Assembly: GCF_000469135.2 (NCBI RefSeq)
Contig: NZ_CP048117.1
Span: 425,001 to 489,000 of the forward strand
Origin: Bacillus sp. SB49
GTDB lineage: Bacteria; Bacillota; Bacilli; Bacillales; Halobacillaceae
Length of the DNA stretch: 64,000 nt
Reading direction: 5' to 3'
The notes below the pieces were generated by a model that saw nothing but the letters and a program-made list of their open reading frames with translations, had not been told where the DNA came from and searched no databases. The stretch's first letter is position 1, and every line of letters starts with the position of its first letter. Of this stretch, positions 46,308-54,876 are shown piece by piece. Position numbers and translations under genes: made by a program.

Positions 46308-47324
46308 ATGAAAAAAATTCTTCTTATCGGTACGGGCGGAACCATTGCCTCGGTCGAAAGCGAGCAGGGACTCACGCCGGGGCTGAGTCCGGAGGAAATG
46401 GTCGGGAGGCTCGAATTTCGCTTTCAGTGTGATGTAGATTGTATTGTGTCCTTGAACTTGGACAGTACGAATATTTACCCGAATCATTGGGTCAAGCTTG
46501 CGACAATGATCCATGACCATTACGACCACTATGACGGGTTCGTCATCACCCACGGCACGGATACAATGGCCTATACGGCAGCAGCGCTCGATTCGATGCT
46601 GATGCATTTGGATAAGCCGGTCGTCCTGACAGGTTCACAAATACCAATGACACTGGTCGATTCCGATGGAGAACAGAACTTGATGGATGCCGTTCATTAT
46701 GCAGCGGATGGTCTGGCCGGGGTGTATATCGTCTTCAACAGTCGTGTCATCAAGGGGACGAGGGCGATGAAAATGAGGACGAAAAGTAAGCACGCGTTCG
46801 AGAGCGTCAATTATCCTTACGTCGCTTATGTTGATAATACACGCATCACTTACCATTCAAAGCCGTTGGACGCGGAACGCGGACGTCGGTTGGAGCTGGA
46901 GACGAGGTTGTGTACGGATGTCTTCGTCCTGAAGCTCTATCCGGGTATCAACCGAGAGATTTTCCGCTTCATTTCTACTAGCTACAAGGGTGTCATCATC
47001 GAATGTTTCGGCAGCGGGGGGATTCCATTCTACGAAGTCGACCTGGCAGAAGAAGTGAAGGCCTTGATCGACGCCGGAGTCGTCGTTGTGCTGACGACGC
47101 AATGCTTGGAGGAAGGAATCGACATCGACTTGTATGAAGTGGGAAGGAAGATTGATCGAAACCAGGTCGTCATTTCCCAAGACATGAATACGGAAGCTCT
47201 GCTTGCAAAATTGATGATCTATCTTGGAAAATACGTTAATATGCAGGAAGTCATCGATAACATCCATTTGGATATTGAGAAAGAAAGCGACGATTCGCTG
47301 TTCAGCTGCGACATCTCGCTGTGA
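46308..47324 (+). CDS. ansA: L-asparaginase, type I
   Basis: 338 residues from ATG 46308 (AAAGGGTG eight bases upstream); an ATG at 46266 overlapping the antiporter stop has no ribosome binding site. Hydrolyses asparagine to aspartate and ammonia in the cytosol. Both active-site threonine motifs are present: GTGGTIAS (about 7-14) and THGTDTMAYTAAAL. No signal peptide. Followed at 30 bases by aspartase, giving a full asparagine-to-fumarate route. A second asparaginase lies at 49230. Confidence 0.93.
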   Translation: MKKILLIGTGGTIASVESEQGLTPGLSPEEMVGRLEFRFQCDVDCIVSLNLDSTNIYPNHWVKLATMIHDHYDHYDGFVITHGTDTMAYTAAALDSMLMHLDKPVVLTGSQIPMTLVDSDGEQNLMDAVHYAADGLAGVYIVFNSRVIKGTRAMKMRTKSKHAFESVNYPYVAYVDNTRITYHSKPLDAERGRRLELETRLCTDVFVLKLYPGINREIFRFISTSYKGVIIECFGSGGIPFYEVDLAEEVKALIDAGVVVVLTTQCLEEGIDIDLYEVGRKIDRNQVVISQDMNTEALLAKLMIYLGKYVNMQEVIDNIHLDIEKESDDSLFSCDISL

Positions 47325-47354
47325 ATTTCAAAAAACAATGAAGGAGGTTTCATC

Positions 47355-48767
47355 ATGTATAAAGTACAGACAACTCGAGTAGAAAAAGACTTCTTAGGAG
47401 AAAGAGAGATTCCGGCAGACGCTTATTACGGGATTCAGACACTGCGGGCATCCGAGAATTTCCCGATTACAGGTTACAGAATCCATGAATCTCTCATCAC
47501 CTCCGTATCCATGGTGAAGAAGGCCGCGGCGGAAGCGAATGTTTTCACGGGGCGCTTGTCCGCCCATTTGGGAGACGCCATCATTGAGGCGGCTTCAGAG
47601 GTTATTGAAGGGAAGCATCACGATCACTTCATCGTCGATCCGATTCAGGGTGGAGCAGGTACGTCCATTAACATGAATGCAAACGAAGTAATCAGCAACC
47701 GGGCCTTGGAAATCCTGGGCCGTGAAAAAGGCGACTATAAATTTTTAAGTCCGAATACGCACGTGAACATGTCTCAGTCCACCAACGATGCGTTTCCAAC
47801 AACGATTCACCTGGCCGTGCTTTCACAGCTGGATCTGCTTCTTGATACGATGCGCCGTATGCAGGTGGTATTTATGGAGAAGGCGGAAGAGTTTGATACC
47901 GTCATCAAGATGGGACGGACGCATTTACAAGATGCTGTTCCGATTCGTCTCGGACAGGAATTTGCCAGCTACGGCAGAATGATCGGGCGGGACATCGAAA
48001 GAATTTCCGGTTCGTTGGAGAAATTATACGAAATTAATATAGGGGCGACAGCGGTCGGTACCGGGTTGAACGCCGACCCTGCCTATGTCAGCAAAGTCGT
48101 GGACCGCCTGCGGGACATCAGCGGCTATCCGGTTGTTTCCGCGGAGAACCTTGTGGACGCTACAGCCAACACGGATTTATATACGGAGATTTCCGGCTAC
48201 TTGAAGACGTGCATGTTGAACATGTCCAAGCTTGCGAACGATCTTCGATTAATGGCTTCCGGTCCACGTGCCGGTTTGAATGAAATCGATCTTCCGGCGC
48301 GCCAGCCTGGTTCCTCCATCATGCCTGGGAAGGTGAACCCTGTCATGGCAGAGGTGATCAATCAGATCGCTTTCCAGGTGATCGGCAATGATCAGACGAT
48401 CAGCCTCTCCTCAGAAGCAGGGCAGCTGCAGCTGAACGTCATGGAGCCGGTGCTCGTGTTCAATTTGTTGGAGTCCATCAAAATCATGAAGAACGGTTTC
48501 GGAGTATTCACCGATTATTGTGTGAAAGATATTAAGGCGAATGATATGGTGATGAAAAACAATGTAGAGAACAGTATCGGTATTATTACCGCACTGAATC
48601 CTTATATCGGATATGAGAAAGCGTCGGAAATTGCTCGAAAGGCCCTGCGTACAGGACAGACAATCAGGAATATCTGTTTAGAAGAAGGGGTGCTGACAGA
48701 ATTGGAACTGAACCGTATTCTTGATACGCATAAGATGACAAGCCCCGGCATCGTCAGTATGGATTGA
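47355..48767 (+). CDS. ansB: Aspartate ammonia-lyase
   Basis: 470 residues. Deaminates aspartate to fumarate. Fumarase/aspartase superfamily signature GSSIMPGKVNPVMAEV (about 316-331), the substrate loop GAGTSINMNANEVISNRA (in pieces) and THVNMSQSTNDAFPT. AAGGAGG precedes the ATG. Called ansB in B. subtilis and aspA elsewhere. Its stop codon directly abuts that of the convergent ansR gene with no terminator visible between them. Confidence 0.96.
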   Translation: MYKVQTTRVEKDFLGEREIPADAYYGIQTLRASENFPITGYRIHESLITSVSMVKKAAAEANVFTGRLSAHLGDAIIEAASEVIEGKHHDHFIVDPIQGGAGTSINMNANEVISNRALEILGREKGDYKFLSPNTHVNMSQSTNDAFPTTIHLAVLSQLDLLLDTMRRMQVVFMEKAEEFDTVIKMGRTHLQDAVPIRLGQEFASYGRMIGRDIERISGSLEKLYEINIGATAVGTGLNADPAYVSKVVDRLRDISGYPVVSAENLVDATANTDLYTEISGYLKTCMLNMSKLANDLRLMASGPRAGLNEIDLPARQPGSSIMPGKVNPVMAEVINQIAFQVIGNDQTISLSSEAGQLQLNVMEPVLVFNLLESIKIMKNGFGVFTDYCVKDIKANDMVMKNNVENSIGIITALNPYIGYEKASEIARKALRTGQTIRNICLEEGVLTELELNRILDTHKMTSPGIVSMD

Positions 48768-49118
48768 TTACTGTCTGAGCTGACGTTTTGTCCTTACGAA
48801 TGCCAGGAAATCGTGAAGCTCATCTTCCGTAGCGGCGGCACCGTCAATGCGGATTTCCCAATCCGGCGGCTGGTTGGAATCGTCCAACAGAACCATTTTT
48901 TGATCATCGGGAGAGCGGGGATCGTCGGTGCGGTTCAATAGATAATCGATCGAGGTATTCATGATATCGGCCAGTTTGATCAGAGAATCCAGCGAAGGCT
49001 GGCGGTATCCGGATTCATAACCGGCATATGTACTTTTGGCGATGCCGAGCTGGTCGGCCGTTTCCTGCATCGTCCATTTCTTTTGTTTGCGAAGTTCAGT
49101 GAGTCTGGTTAATTTCAT
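48768..49118 (-). CDS. ansR: XRE-family repressor AnsR-like
   Basis: 116 residues. N-terminal helix-turn-helix (about 3-60; MQETADQLGIAKSTYAGYESG) and an acidic C-terminal half with no known ligand domain. Size and position match B. subtilis AnsR, which represses the asparaginase-aspartase operon. GGAGG lies before the ATG. It is divergent from the second asparaginase and convergent with ansB; the intergenic dyad at 49152-49167 is the likely operator. Confidence 0.85.
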   Translation of the reverse strand: MKLTRLTELRKQKKWTMQETADQLGIAKSTYAGYESGYRQPSLDSLIKLADIMNTSIDYLLNRTDDPRSPDDQKMVLLDDSNQPPDWEIRIDGAAATEDELHDFLAFVRTKRQLRQ

Positions 49119-49139
49119 TTGGTAATCCTCCCATGACTT

Positions 49140-49189
49140 AGTATAGCTTAATTGGAGTGCATACCAAAATCATTCCTGTCTGTTATAGT
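49140..49189. promoter_or_regulatory. Divergent ansR / asparaginase promoters with operator
   Basis: For ansR (minus): TTGGTA (49162-49167), 16 bases, TATACT (49140-49145). For the asparaginase (plus): extended -10 TGTTATAGT (49181-49189). Between and overlapping lies the dyad TTGG-N2-TGCA-N2-CCAA (49152-49167), so one bound dimer could shut off both. Confidence 0.55.
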
Positions 49190-49229
49190 AGATAGAGCTT
49201 TAGGATTTTATAAAAAAGGTGTGGAGATA

Positions 49230-50207
49230 ATGAAACGAATTCTTCTCTTGTCGACAGGTGGAACGATCGGATGTATCCAAACGGAGGAGGGGCTGATCCC
49301 GGGCATTCCCATCCAGGATCTGGTCGGTTATCTGCCATTGAAGGAAGAGGACGTACAGATTGATACGGATACGGTTCTCAACATCGATAGTACGAACATG
49401 CAGCCGGAGCATTGGGAAGAGATAGCAAAGGCTGTCTATGCGCATTATCCGGACTACGATGGGTTCGTCATCACTCATGGAACGGATACGCTGTCCTATA
49501 CATCCGCAGCCTTGTCCTACATGCTGCCGAATCTGCAGAAGCCGGTGGTATTGACCGGCTCCATCCAGCCGATCGATGCACAGAAGACGGACGGAGTGCG
49601 GAATTTGACGGATGCTGTTACCTATGCAAAACAAGGAGAACCCGGTGTGTTCGTCGTCTTCGGCGGACGGGTCATTGAAGGAACGCATGCGGTCAAAATG
49701 AGGACCGAAAGCTATGATGCGTTTGAAAGTATCAACTATCCATATATTGCTTATATCGAGGGCGACCGTATTGAGCCTAATATGGATGTGCCGGATCGTG
49801 TGGAAGGTGATTTCCGCCTGGAAACAGGGCTGTGCACGGATGTTCATTTGTTCAAGCTGTATCCGGGAGTCAAACCGGAAATGTTAAATCTCATCAAAGA
49901 TCATTTTCAGGCCGTCATTATTGAAACATTCGGAAGCGGCGGACTGCCGTTTCTCGAGCGCGATCTCACCAAAACCGTAGAAGACCTGATCGGGGAAGGG
50001 AAGATCGTCGTCATCACGACACAATGCCTGGAAGAAGGAGCGGACTTATCGCTCTATAAGGTCGGCAGGGTGATCGATCAGGAGAAGGTCATCCTTTCGA
50101 ACGATATGAATACCGAGGCGCTGCTGCCGAAGCTGATGTGGGCGATGGGGCGGACCTCAAACTTCTCCGAATTGAAGCAGCTCGTTGAAGGCTCTTCCAG
50201 TCCATGA
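49230..50207 (+). CDS. L-asparaginase, second copy
   Basis: 325 residues from ATG 49230 (AAAGGTGTGGAG upstream); a longer frame to 49152 runs back through the operator and is rejected. Catalytic motifs STGGTIGC (note Cys after the motif, where copy 1 has Ser) and THGTDTLSYTSAAL. It is clearly homologous to, but more diverged from, the operon copy than the antiporter pair. No signal peptide, so cytosolic. Its own promoter and terminator make it a single-gene unit under AnsR control. Confidence 0.92.
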   Translation: MKRILLLSTGGTIGCIQTEEGLIPGIPIQDLVGYLPLKEEDVQIDTDTVLNIDSTNMQPEHWEEIAKAVYAHYPDYDGFVITHGTDTLSYTSAALSYMLPNLQKPVVLTGSIQPIDAQKTDGVRNLTDAVTYAKQGEPGVFVVFGGRVIEGTHAVKMRTESYDAFESINYPYIAYIEGDRIEPNMDVPDRVEGDFRLETGLCTDVHLFKLYPGVKPEMLNLIKDHFQAVIIETFGSGGLPFLERDLTKTVEDLIGEGKIVVITTQCLEEGADLSLYKVGRVIDQEKVILSNDMNTEALLPKLMWAMGRTSNFSELKQLVEGSSSP

Positions 50208-50226
50208 GGCAGGAAGAGCTTTTTTT
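50191..50226 (+). terminator. Terminator of second asparaginase
   Basis: GCTCTTCC pairs perfectly with GGAAGAGC around a 13-base loop and is followed by TTTTTTT; the left arm is within the last codons of the gene. Confidence 0.88.
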
Positions 50227-50337
50227 GGATGTCCGATTTCATATGTGAACAATTTTGTAAATTTTATGAAAACCAGCAGAAAAAAGGAGAGAAAAATGAT
50301 AGAATAGCTTTTATATCCATAAAGATATGCCTTTGTT

Positions 50338-50352
50338 TTGTAAGCGTTTTAT
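50338..50352 (+). promoter_or_regulatory. cre-like site before prolyl hydroxylase gene
   Basis: TTGTAAGCGTTTTAT fits the cre pattern WTGNAANCGNWNNCW at all but one position. The same 14-base core occurs in the PTS operon promoter near 35758. Confidence 0.4.
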
Positions 50353-50377
50353 CAAATGAGAAAAGGTTGATGAATAA

Positions 50378-51013
50378 GTGGCAACACATGTAAATGAAGC
50401 ATCTATTTTCGATCATACGGGAAGCAGGATTGTGACAGAGGATCGTGACGTGACGATTCTTGCGAAGATGGAAGAACCGAAGATCGCTATATTGGGAAAT
50501 GTCGTCAGTGAGGAAGAGTGTGAAGCGTTGATCCGTCTGTCGAAGGATAAGGTGAACCGTTCCAAAATCGGTTCCGATCATGATGTGAGTGATATCCGTA
50601 CGAGCAGCAGTGCGTTTCTGCCGGACGATGAGTTGACGGGCAGGATCGAGAAGCGCCTCGCTCAGATTATGAATGTGCCGGTGGAGCATGGAGAAGGGAT
50701 TCATATCCTTCATTATAAACCGGGGCAGGAATATAAAGCGCACCATGACTATTTCCGTTCTACTTCCAGAGCCGCGAAAAACCCGAGGATCAGCACCCTC
50801 GTCCTCTACTTGAATGATGTCGAAGAAGGCGGGGAAACATATTTCCCGGAAATGAACCTTACCGTCTCCCCTCACAAAGGAATGGCGGTCTATTTCGAGT
50901 ATTTCTATAACGATCCTGCGATCAATGAGCGTACGCTTCATGGAGGTTCGCCGGTCACTGCCGGAGAGAAGTGGGCGGCAACGATGTGGGTACGGAGGCA
51001 GCAGTATCGATAA
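50378..51013 (+). CDS. Prolyl 4-hydroxylase-type 2OG-Fe(II) oxygenase
   Basis: 211 residues, GTG start with AAAAGGTTG upstream. P4H-alpha fold: iron ligands in AHHDYF (H122, D124) and LHGGSPV (distal His about 189), and the Lys of GEKWAAT that binds 2-oxoglutarate. It resembles the Bacillus anthracis P4H, a soluble enzyme acting on proline in collagen-like or elongation-factor sequences. No collagen-like gene is in the window. Single-gene unit with its own terminator. Confidence 0.88.
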   Translation: MATHVNEASIFDHTGSRIVTEDRDVTILAKMEEPKIAILGNVVSEEECEALIRLSKDKVNRSKIGSDHDVSDIRTSSSAFLPDDELTGRIEKRLAQIMNVPVEHGEGIHILHYKPGQEYKAHHDYFRSTSRAAKNPRISTLVLYLNDVEEGGETYFPEMNLTVSPHKGMAVYFEYFYNDPAINERTLHGGSPVTAGEKWAATMWVRRQQYR

Positions 51014-51058
51014 AGTCTCTTCCAAAGCGCAGAAAACTTGCTTAACAAATAAAAGAGG

Positions 51059-51086
51059 AAAACACCTCCATAGAGAGGTGTTTTTT
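51059..51086 (+). terminator. Terminator of prolyl hydroxylase gene
   Basis: AAAACACCTC pairs perfectly with GAGGTGTTTT around a six-base loop, followed by TTTTTT. Confidence 0.9.
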
Positions 51087-51219
51087 CCTATGAAAATGCG
51101 TTTCTCCTTTCTTTCCATGATTTTGAAATAATTGCCTGGAATTTCGCAAAGATTTCATAATTATCTTTTATACTTATTAGTAACTGGACAGGATGATTGG
51201 ATAAGGTTGGGAGGACGGT

Positions 51220-52200
51220 ATGAATAAGTGTTGGATGTTTTTGTTGTTGGTCCTTTTACTTCTATTGTCCGGCTGCCGGGAGGACAAGGTTGTGATTCCG
51301 CAGGGGGCGGCAGATTCGATTGTTATTTCCCACTTGAAAGACAATCGGATGTCGTTTCTGGATCCGGAGGGTAATTTGTTGAAGGATACAAAGGTTGGGA
51401 CCGTTATTGCTGATATGGAAAGGATCGATGATCTACATATAGCTTTCACGACGAAAAAAGAGGATTTCCTGGTCCTGTTGAATTTGGAAACAGGGAAAAC
51501 AAAGAATTGGGCGGATGTCGGACCGGATGTCAATAAGCTACTTTATGTAGCAGACAGCCACCAGTTGTATCTGGCAGACAGTAAAAACAATCAGGTACAG
51601 GTGTTTGATACAGAAAAAGAGGAGATTACGGGGATGATACCAGTCGGTTCTTTTCCCCTTTCCATGGTGACGGATGATCATGGAGAAATGCTGTATGTGT
51701 TGAATCAGCAGGATGACTCGGTCTCCGTCATTGATACGAAGACTTTTGAAGTGGTTAGGGAAATTGCAGTTCCCCATCTGCCGGAGGGGCTGTGGTATAA
51801 CGATTCTAAACTGTATATCGGCGGCCATGGACCGGTACATGGTGAATTAAACCGCCACGTCTATGTGTTTGATGTCGACAAAGGGGAGCAGATGGATCGG
51901 ATAGCTGTCGGCTTGATGCCGGTCAATCTGTACAGCCCGGAAGGAAGTTCGAATTTGTATGTAGTCTGTCACGGGTCTCATGAAGTAGTGAAGGTCCCGT
52001 TCGATGATTATGAAAACAAAGAGACGGTTAAAGTGGGAGCGAATCCTTTTGACGTCATCTCCCAACATGGCAACCTCTATGTATCAAGCATCGACAGTGA
52101 TAAAGTAACCGTCATGGACATCGAATCGTTCGAAGTCACAAGGGAAATTGCTGTAGATGGAGGGCCTGTAACGATGATAGCTGGAGGGAAAGAGGAATGA
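51220..52200 (+). CDS. Beta-propeller (YVTN/YncE-like) lipoprotein
   Basis: 326 residues. Lipoprotein signal with lipobox LLSGC (Cys about 19). The rest is a seven-bladed propeller of about 40-residue repeats, each with a strand followed by VxVFDTEKEEI, VSVIDTKTFEVVREI, VYVFDVDKGEQM or VTVMDIESFEVTREI. It would be anchored outside the membrane. First gene of an operon with a two-component system, SCO1 and a YtkA-like lipoprotein; the stop overlaps the response regulator by ATGA. It may be the extracytoplasmic sensor or a metal/redox partner; the function is inferred. Confidence 0.8.
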   Translation: MNKCWMFLLLVLLLLLSGCREDKVVIPQGAADSIVISHLKDNRMSFLDPEGNLLKDTKVGTVIADMERIDDLHIAFTTKKEDFLVLLNLETGKTKNWADVGPDVNKLLYVADSHQLYLADSKNNQVQVFDTEKEEITGMIPVGSFPLSMVTDDHGEMLYVLNQQDDSVSVIDTKTFEVVREIAVPHLPEGLWYNDSKLYIGGHGPVHGELNRHVYVFDVDKGEQMDRIAVGLMPVNLYSPEGSSNLYVVCHGSHEVVKVPFDDYENKETVKVGANPFDVISQHGNLYVSSIDSDKVTVMDIESFEVTREIAVDGGPVTMIAGGKEE

Positions 52201-52862
52201 ACATATTAGTTGTGGATGATGAGAAGGAAATGATCCGCCTGATTACTTCGTATTTAGAGGCGCACAGCTATCAGGTGTGTACGGCCCAGGACGGAGAAGA
52301 AGCAGTTCGATTGCTGAAGACAAAAGAAATCGACCTTGTCCTGTTGGATGTCATGATGCCAAAGATGGACGGAATGGAGGCCTGCAGGGAAATCCGGCGT
52401 TTTTCTGATGTTCCTGTTCTGATGCTGACGGCGAAGAGCCATGAAGACGACCGGGTGTATGGTTTGAAGGTAGGAGCGGATGATTACATTGTCAAGCCGT
52501 TCAGCCCGAAGGAACTGGTAGCTAGAATCGAAGCTTCTCTCCGTCGTACGAAAGGCTTCCAGATAGAAGGAGAAGGATACTTCAGGTATAAAGAGATAGA
52601 AGTGGACTTGAAAGGACATGTCGTGCGGGTCGAACAAAAGAAAGTAAATTTGACGAGAAAGGAATTTCAACTGCTCGCTCATTTAATCCAGAATCAAGGC
52701 CAGGTGTTCACACGTGATCAACTGCTTGACCGTGTGTGGGGATTTGGAAGCGAAGGGACGATGAGAACCGTAGATACCCATATCAAGACGTTGAGATTGA
52801 AGCTGAAGTCAGCAGGAGTTTACGTGCAGACGGTTTGGGGTGTCGGCTATAAATTCAATTAG
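52197..52862 (+). CDS. OmpR-family response regulator
   Basis: 221 residues. Receiver domain (1-120) with the acidic pocket DD7-8, phosphorylation site Asp51 (LLDVMMPKMDG) and Lys of VKPFSPKEL; C-terminal winged helix (about 125-221) with HIKTLRLKLK. The start overlaps the lipoprotein stop and the end overlaps the kinase start by 23 bases, so the three are translationally coupled. Confidence 0.93.
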   Translation: MNILVVDDEKEMIRLITSYLEAHSYQVCTAQDGEEAVRLLKTKEIDLVLLDVMMPKMDGMEACREIRRFSDVPVLMLTAKSHEDDRVYGLKVGADDYIVKPFSPKELVARIEASLRRTKGFQIEGEGYFRYKEIEVDLKGHVVRVEQKKVNLTRKEFQLLAHLIQNQGQVFTRDQLLDRVWGFGSEGTMRTVDTHIKTLRLKLKSAGVYVQTVWGVGYKFN

Positions 52863-54276
52863 AGAATGGCTGAAAGCGATTGGATTGAAACAGAAGATAT
52901 GGGTGACGATGGCTGTAGTTTCCATCGGAGCTGTACTGATCGTCATCGGACTTACCTACTTTCTTTATGAAAGATTTTATGTAGACAATCAGAAAGACAC
53001 GCTTCTTCTACAAGGAAACAATCTGAAGGATGTGTATATGGAAGATGGGGAGGGAGGTACCTTCCAGGAGCGTCTGCGGTGGATGAATGAAAATATGGAA
53101 GCGGAAATCATCTTTACTCAGAATCCAATGGAGCTGAGCGGTGCGCTGCCTTATGAGGAACCGCTGCAGGAATCATTGATCACTTTTGAAGAGAGGCAGA
53201 AGCTGCTTGATGGTGAAACCGTTACCATGGTCCGGCAGCATCCGCTCTTTGAGCAGGATATTCTGGCTGTGGCCATTCCTTTGCTGGAGGGAGATGCTCT
53301 CTCAGGTGCCGTATTTTTGTATATGCCCCTGGACGATGTCTATGCGCCCTTTCATTCCATTTCTCTTATTTTAATCGGGGCGATTCTCATTCTCTTATCG
53401 TTGTTAGTGTGGGCGGGGAGGAAAATAGCTGCCCAGCTTGTGCAGCCGTTGGAGAATATGAGGATGATCTCTGAAGAAATGGCCGGTGGGGATTTTACCA
53501 AGCGGATGGAGGTTGTTTCATCGGATGAAGTCGGTGCTCTTGCCCACTCTTTCAATCGATTATCTCAATCGCTGGAGGAAGTTGAGAACAACCGGAGAGA
53601 GTTCCTTCAGAACGTTTCCCATGAATTACGTACCCCTCTAAGCTATATGAGAGGATATACAGAGGCGATTATAGAAGGAGTCATGGGAAAGGAAGAGGAA
53701 AAGAAATATATCCGAATCACTCATCAGGAGACAATCCGGCTCTCCCGGCTGGTTCATGATCTGCTCGACCTGGCTCAGCTGGAAGGGGAGTCGTATCCGA
53801 TGCAGCTGGATATTCTTCCTTTCTCACAGCTTGTCCTGGAGGTGGTGGAAAAGTTCCGACTGCCTTTGCAACAGAAGGGGATGGATTGTAAGGTTGAGCT
53901 TGATGAAGAGCTGATCATTAAAGGGGACGCAGATCGTCTCGAGCAAGTCTTAAGCAATCTCCTGGATAATGCCATCCGCTATAGTCAAGAAGGAGATGGA
54001 GTGACGATTAATGTGCGACAGGAAGAAGACCGTGCCCTGCTTGAAATTCACGATACAGGGGCAGGAATACCTGAGAAGGATTTGGCGAAGATCATGGATC
54101 GATTCTATCGTGTGCATAAGTCGAGATCGAGAAAAGAAGGAGGATCTGGTCTCGGACTTGCCATCGTCAAGCAAATTATCGTCAAACACGAGGCGGACAT
54201 AAATATCCAATCTAAAGAAAACGAGTGGACGAAAATTACTCTTTCCTTTCCTTTATTGGATCTGGAAGATGAATAA
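52840..54276 (+). CDS. Sensor histidine kinase
   Basis: 478 residues, GTG start overlapping the response regulator; no better-placed ATG exists in frame. TM1 (about 20-42), an extracytoplasmic sensor domain of about 130 residues, TM2 (about 173-195), HAMP, HisKA with His about 261 (NVSHELRTPLSYMRGY), and HATPase with N box DNAIRYS, DTGAGIPEKD and GSGLGLAIVK. The partner genes (SCO1, YtkA, propeller lipoprotein) suggest it senses copper, redox state or an envelope signal linked to oxidase assembly. Confidence 0.92.
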   Translation: MSAINSIREWLKAIGLKQKIWVTMAVVSIGAVLIVIGLTYFLYERFYVDNQKDTLLLQGNNLKDVYMEDGEGGTFQERLRWMNENMEAEIIFTQNPMELSGALPYEEPLQESLITFEERQKLLDGETVTMVRQHPLFEQDILAVAIPLLEGDALSGAVFLYMPLDDVYAPFHSISLILIGAILILLSLLVWAGRKIAAQLVQPLENMRMISEEMAGGDFTKRMEVVSSDEVGALAHSFNRLSQSLEEVENNRREFLQNVSHELRTPLSYMRGYTEAIIEGVMGKEEEKKYIRITHQETIRLSRLVHDLLDLAQLEGESYPMQLDILPFSQLVLEVVEKFRLPLQQKGMDCKVELDEELIIKGDADRLEQVLSNLLDNAIRYSQEGDGVTINVRQEEDRALLEIHDTGAGIPEKDLAKIMDRFYRVHKSRSRKEGGSGLGLAIVKQIIVKHEADINIQSKENEWTKITLSFPLLDLEDE

Positions 54277-54293
54277 TGAAAGGTGTTGTTTTC

Positions 54294-54857
54294 ATGAAGC
54301 GATACGTAATGGTTCTGTTGGGAGTATTGCTGCTGGCAGGTTGCGGCGGGGAAATTGAGTCGAACATGTCAGGCTCTGTCCAGTCTTTCTCCTTCACGAC
54401 GCAGGATAACGGTAAATTAAGTAACGAAGATTTAGAGGGAGATTGGTGGGTGGCTGATACGATTTTCACAAATTGCGAGACGGTCTGTCCTCCGATGACG
54501 AATAATATGGCTGTGCTGCAGCAGAAAATGGAGGAAGAAGATATCGATGCCCAGCTTGTCTCTTTCAGCATCGATCCGGAAAATGATACACCGGAAGCGT
54601 TGAAAGAATTCGGCGACAAATTCGGAGCGGACTACGACAACTGGTCCTTCTTGACAGGGTATGAATTCCAGACGATTAAGGAATTATCCATCAAGTCGTT
54701 CAGCAACCTGGTCGACGAGATCCCGGATTCTGATCAGTACATGCACGGGACAAGCTTCTTCCTCGTCAATCCGGAAGGGAAGGTCATCAAGAAGTATGAT
54801 GGAACGAAGCGGAGCGAAATGGACAAGATTGTGGAAGATCTGAAGAAAGTCCAATAA
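54294..54857 (+). CDS. SCO1/SenC family lipoprotein
   Basis: 187 residues from ATG 54294 (AAAGGTG nine bases upstream); ATG 54276 overlaps the kinase stop but lacks a site. Lipobox LLAGC (Cys17), thioredoxin-like fold with copper ligands C61 and C65 (TNCETVCPPM) and His about 151 (YMHGTSFF). SCO proteins deliver copper to the CuA site of cytochrome c oxidase or act as thiol reductases outside the membrane. Co-transcribed with the two-component system and the YtkA-like gene. Confidence 0.92.
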   Translation: MKRYVMVLLGVLLLAGCGGEIESNMSGSVQSFSFTTQDNGKLSNEDLEGDWWVADTIFTNCETVCPPMTNNMAVLQQKMEEEDIDAQLVSFSIDPENDTPEALKEFGDKFGADYDNWSFLTGYEFQTIKELSIKSFSNLVDEIPDSDQYMHGTSFFLVNPEGKVIKKYDGTKRSEMDKIVEDLKKVQ

Positions 54858-54876
54858 TGAAAGGGAGTGCTTCGGA

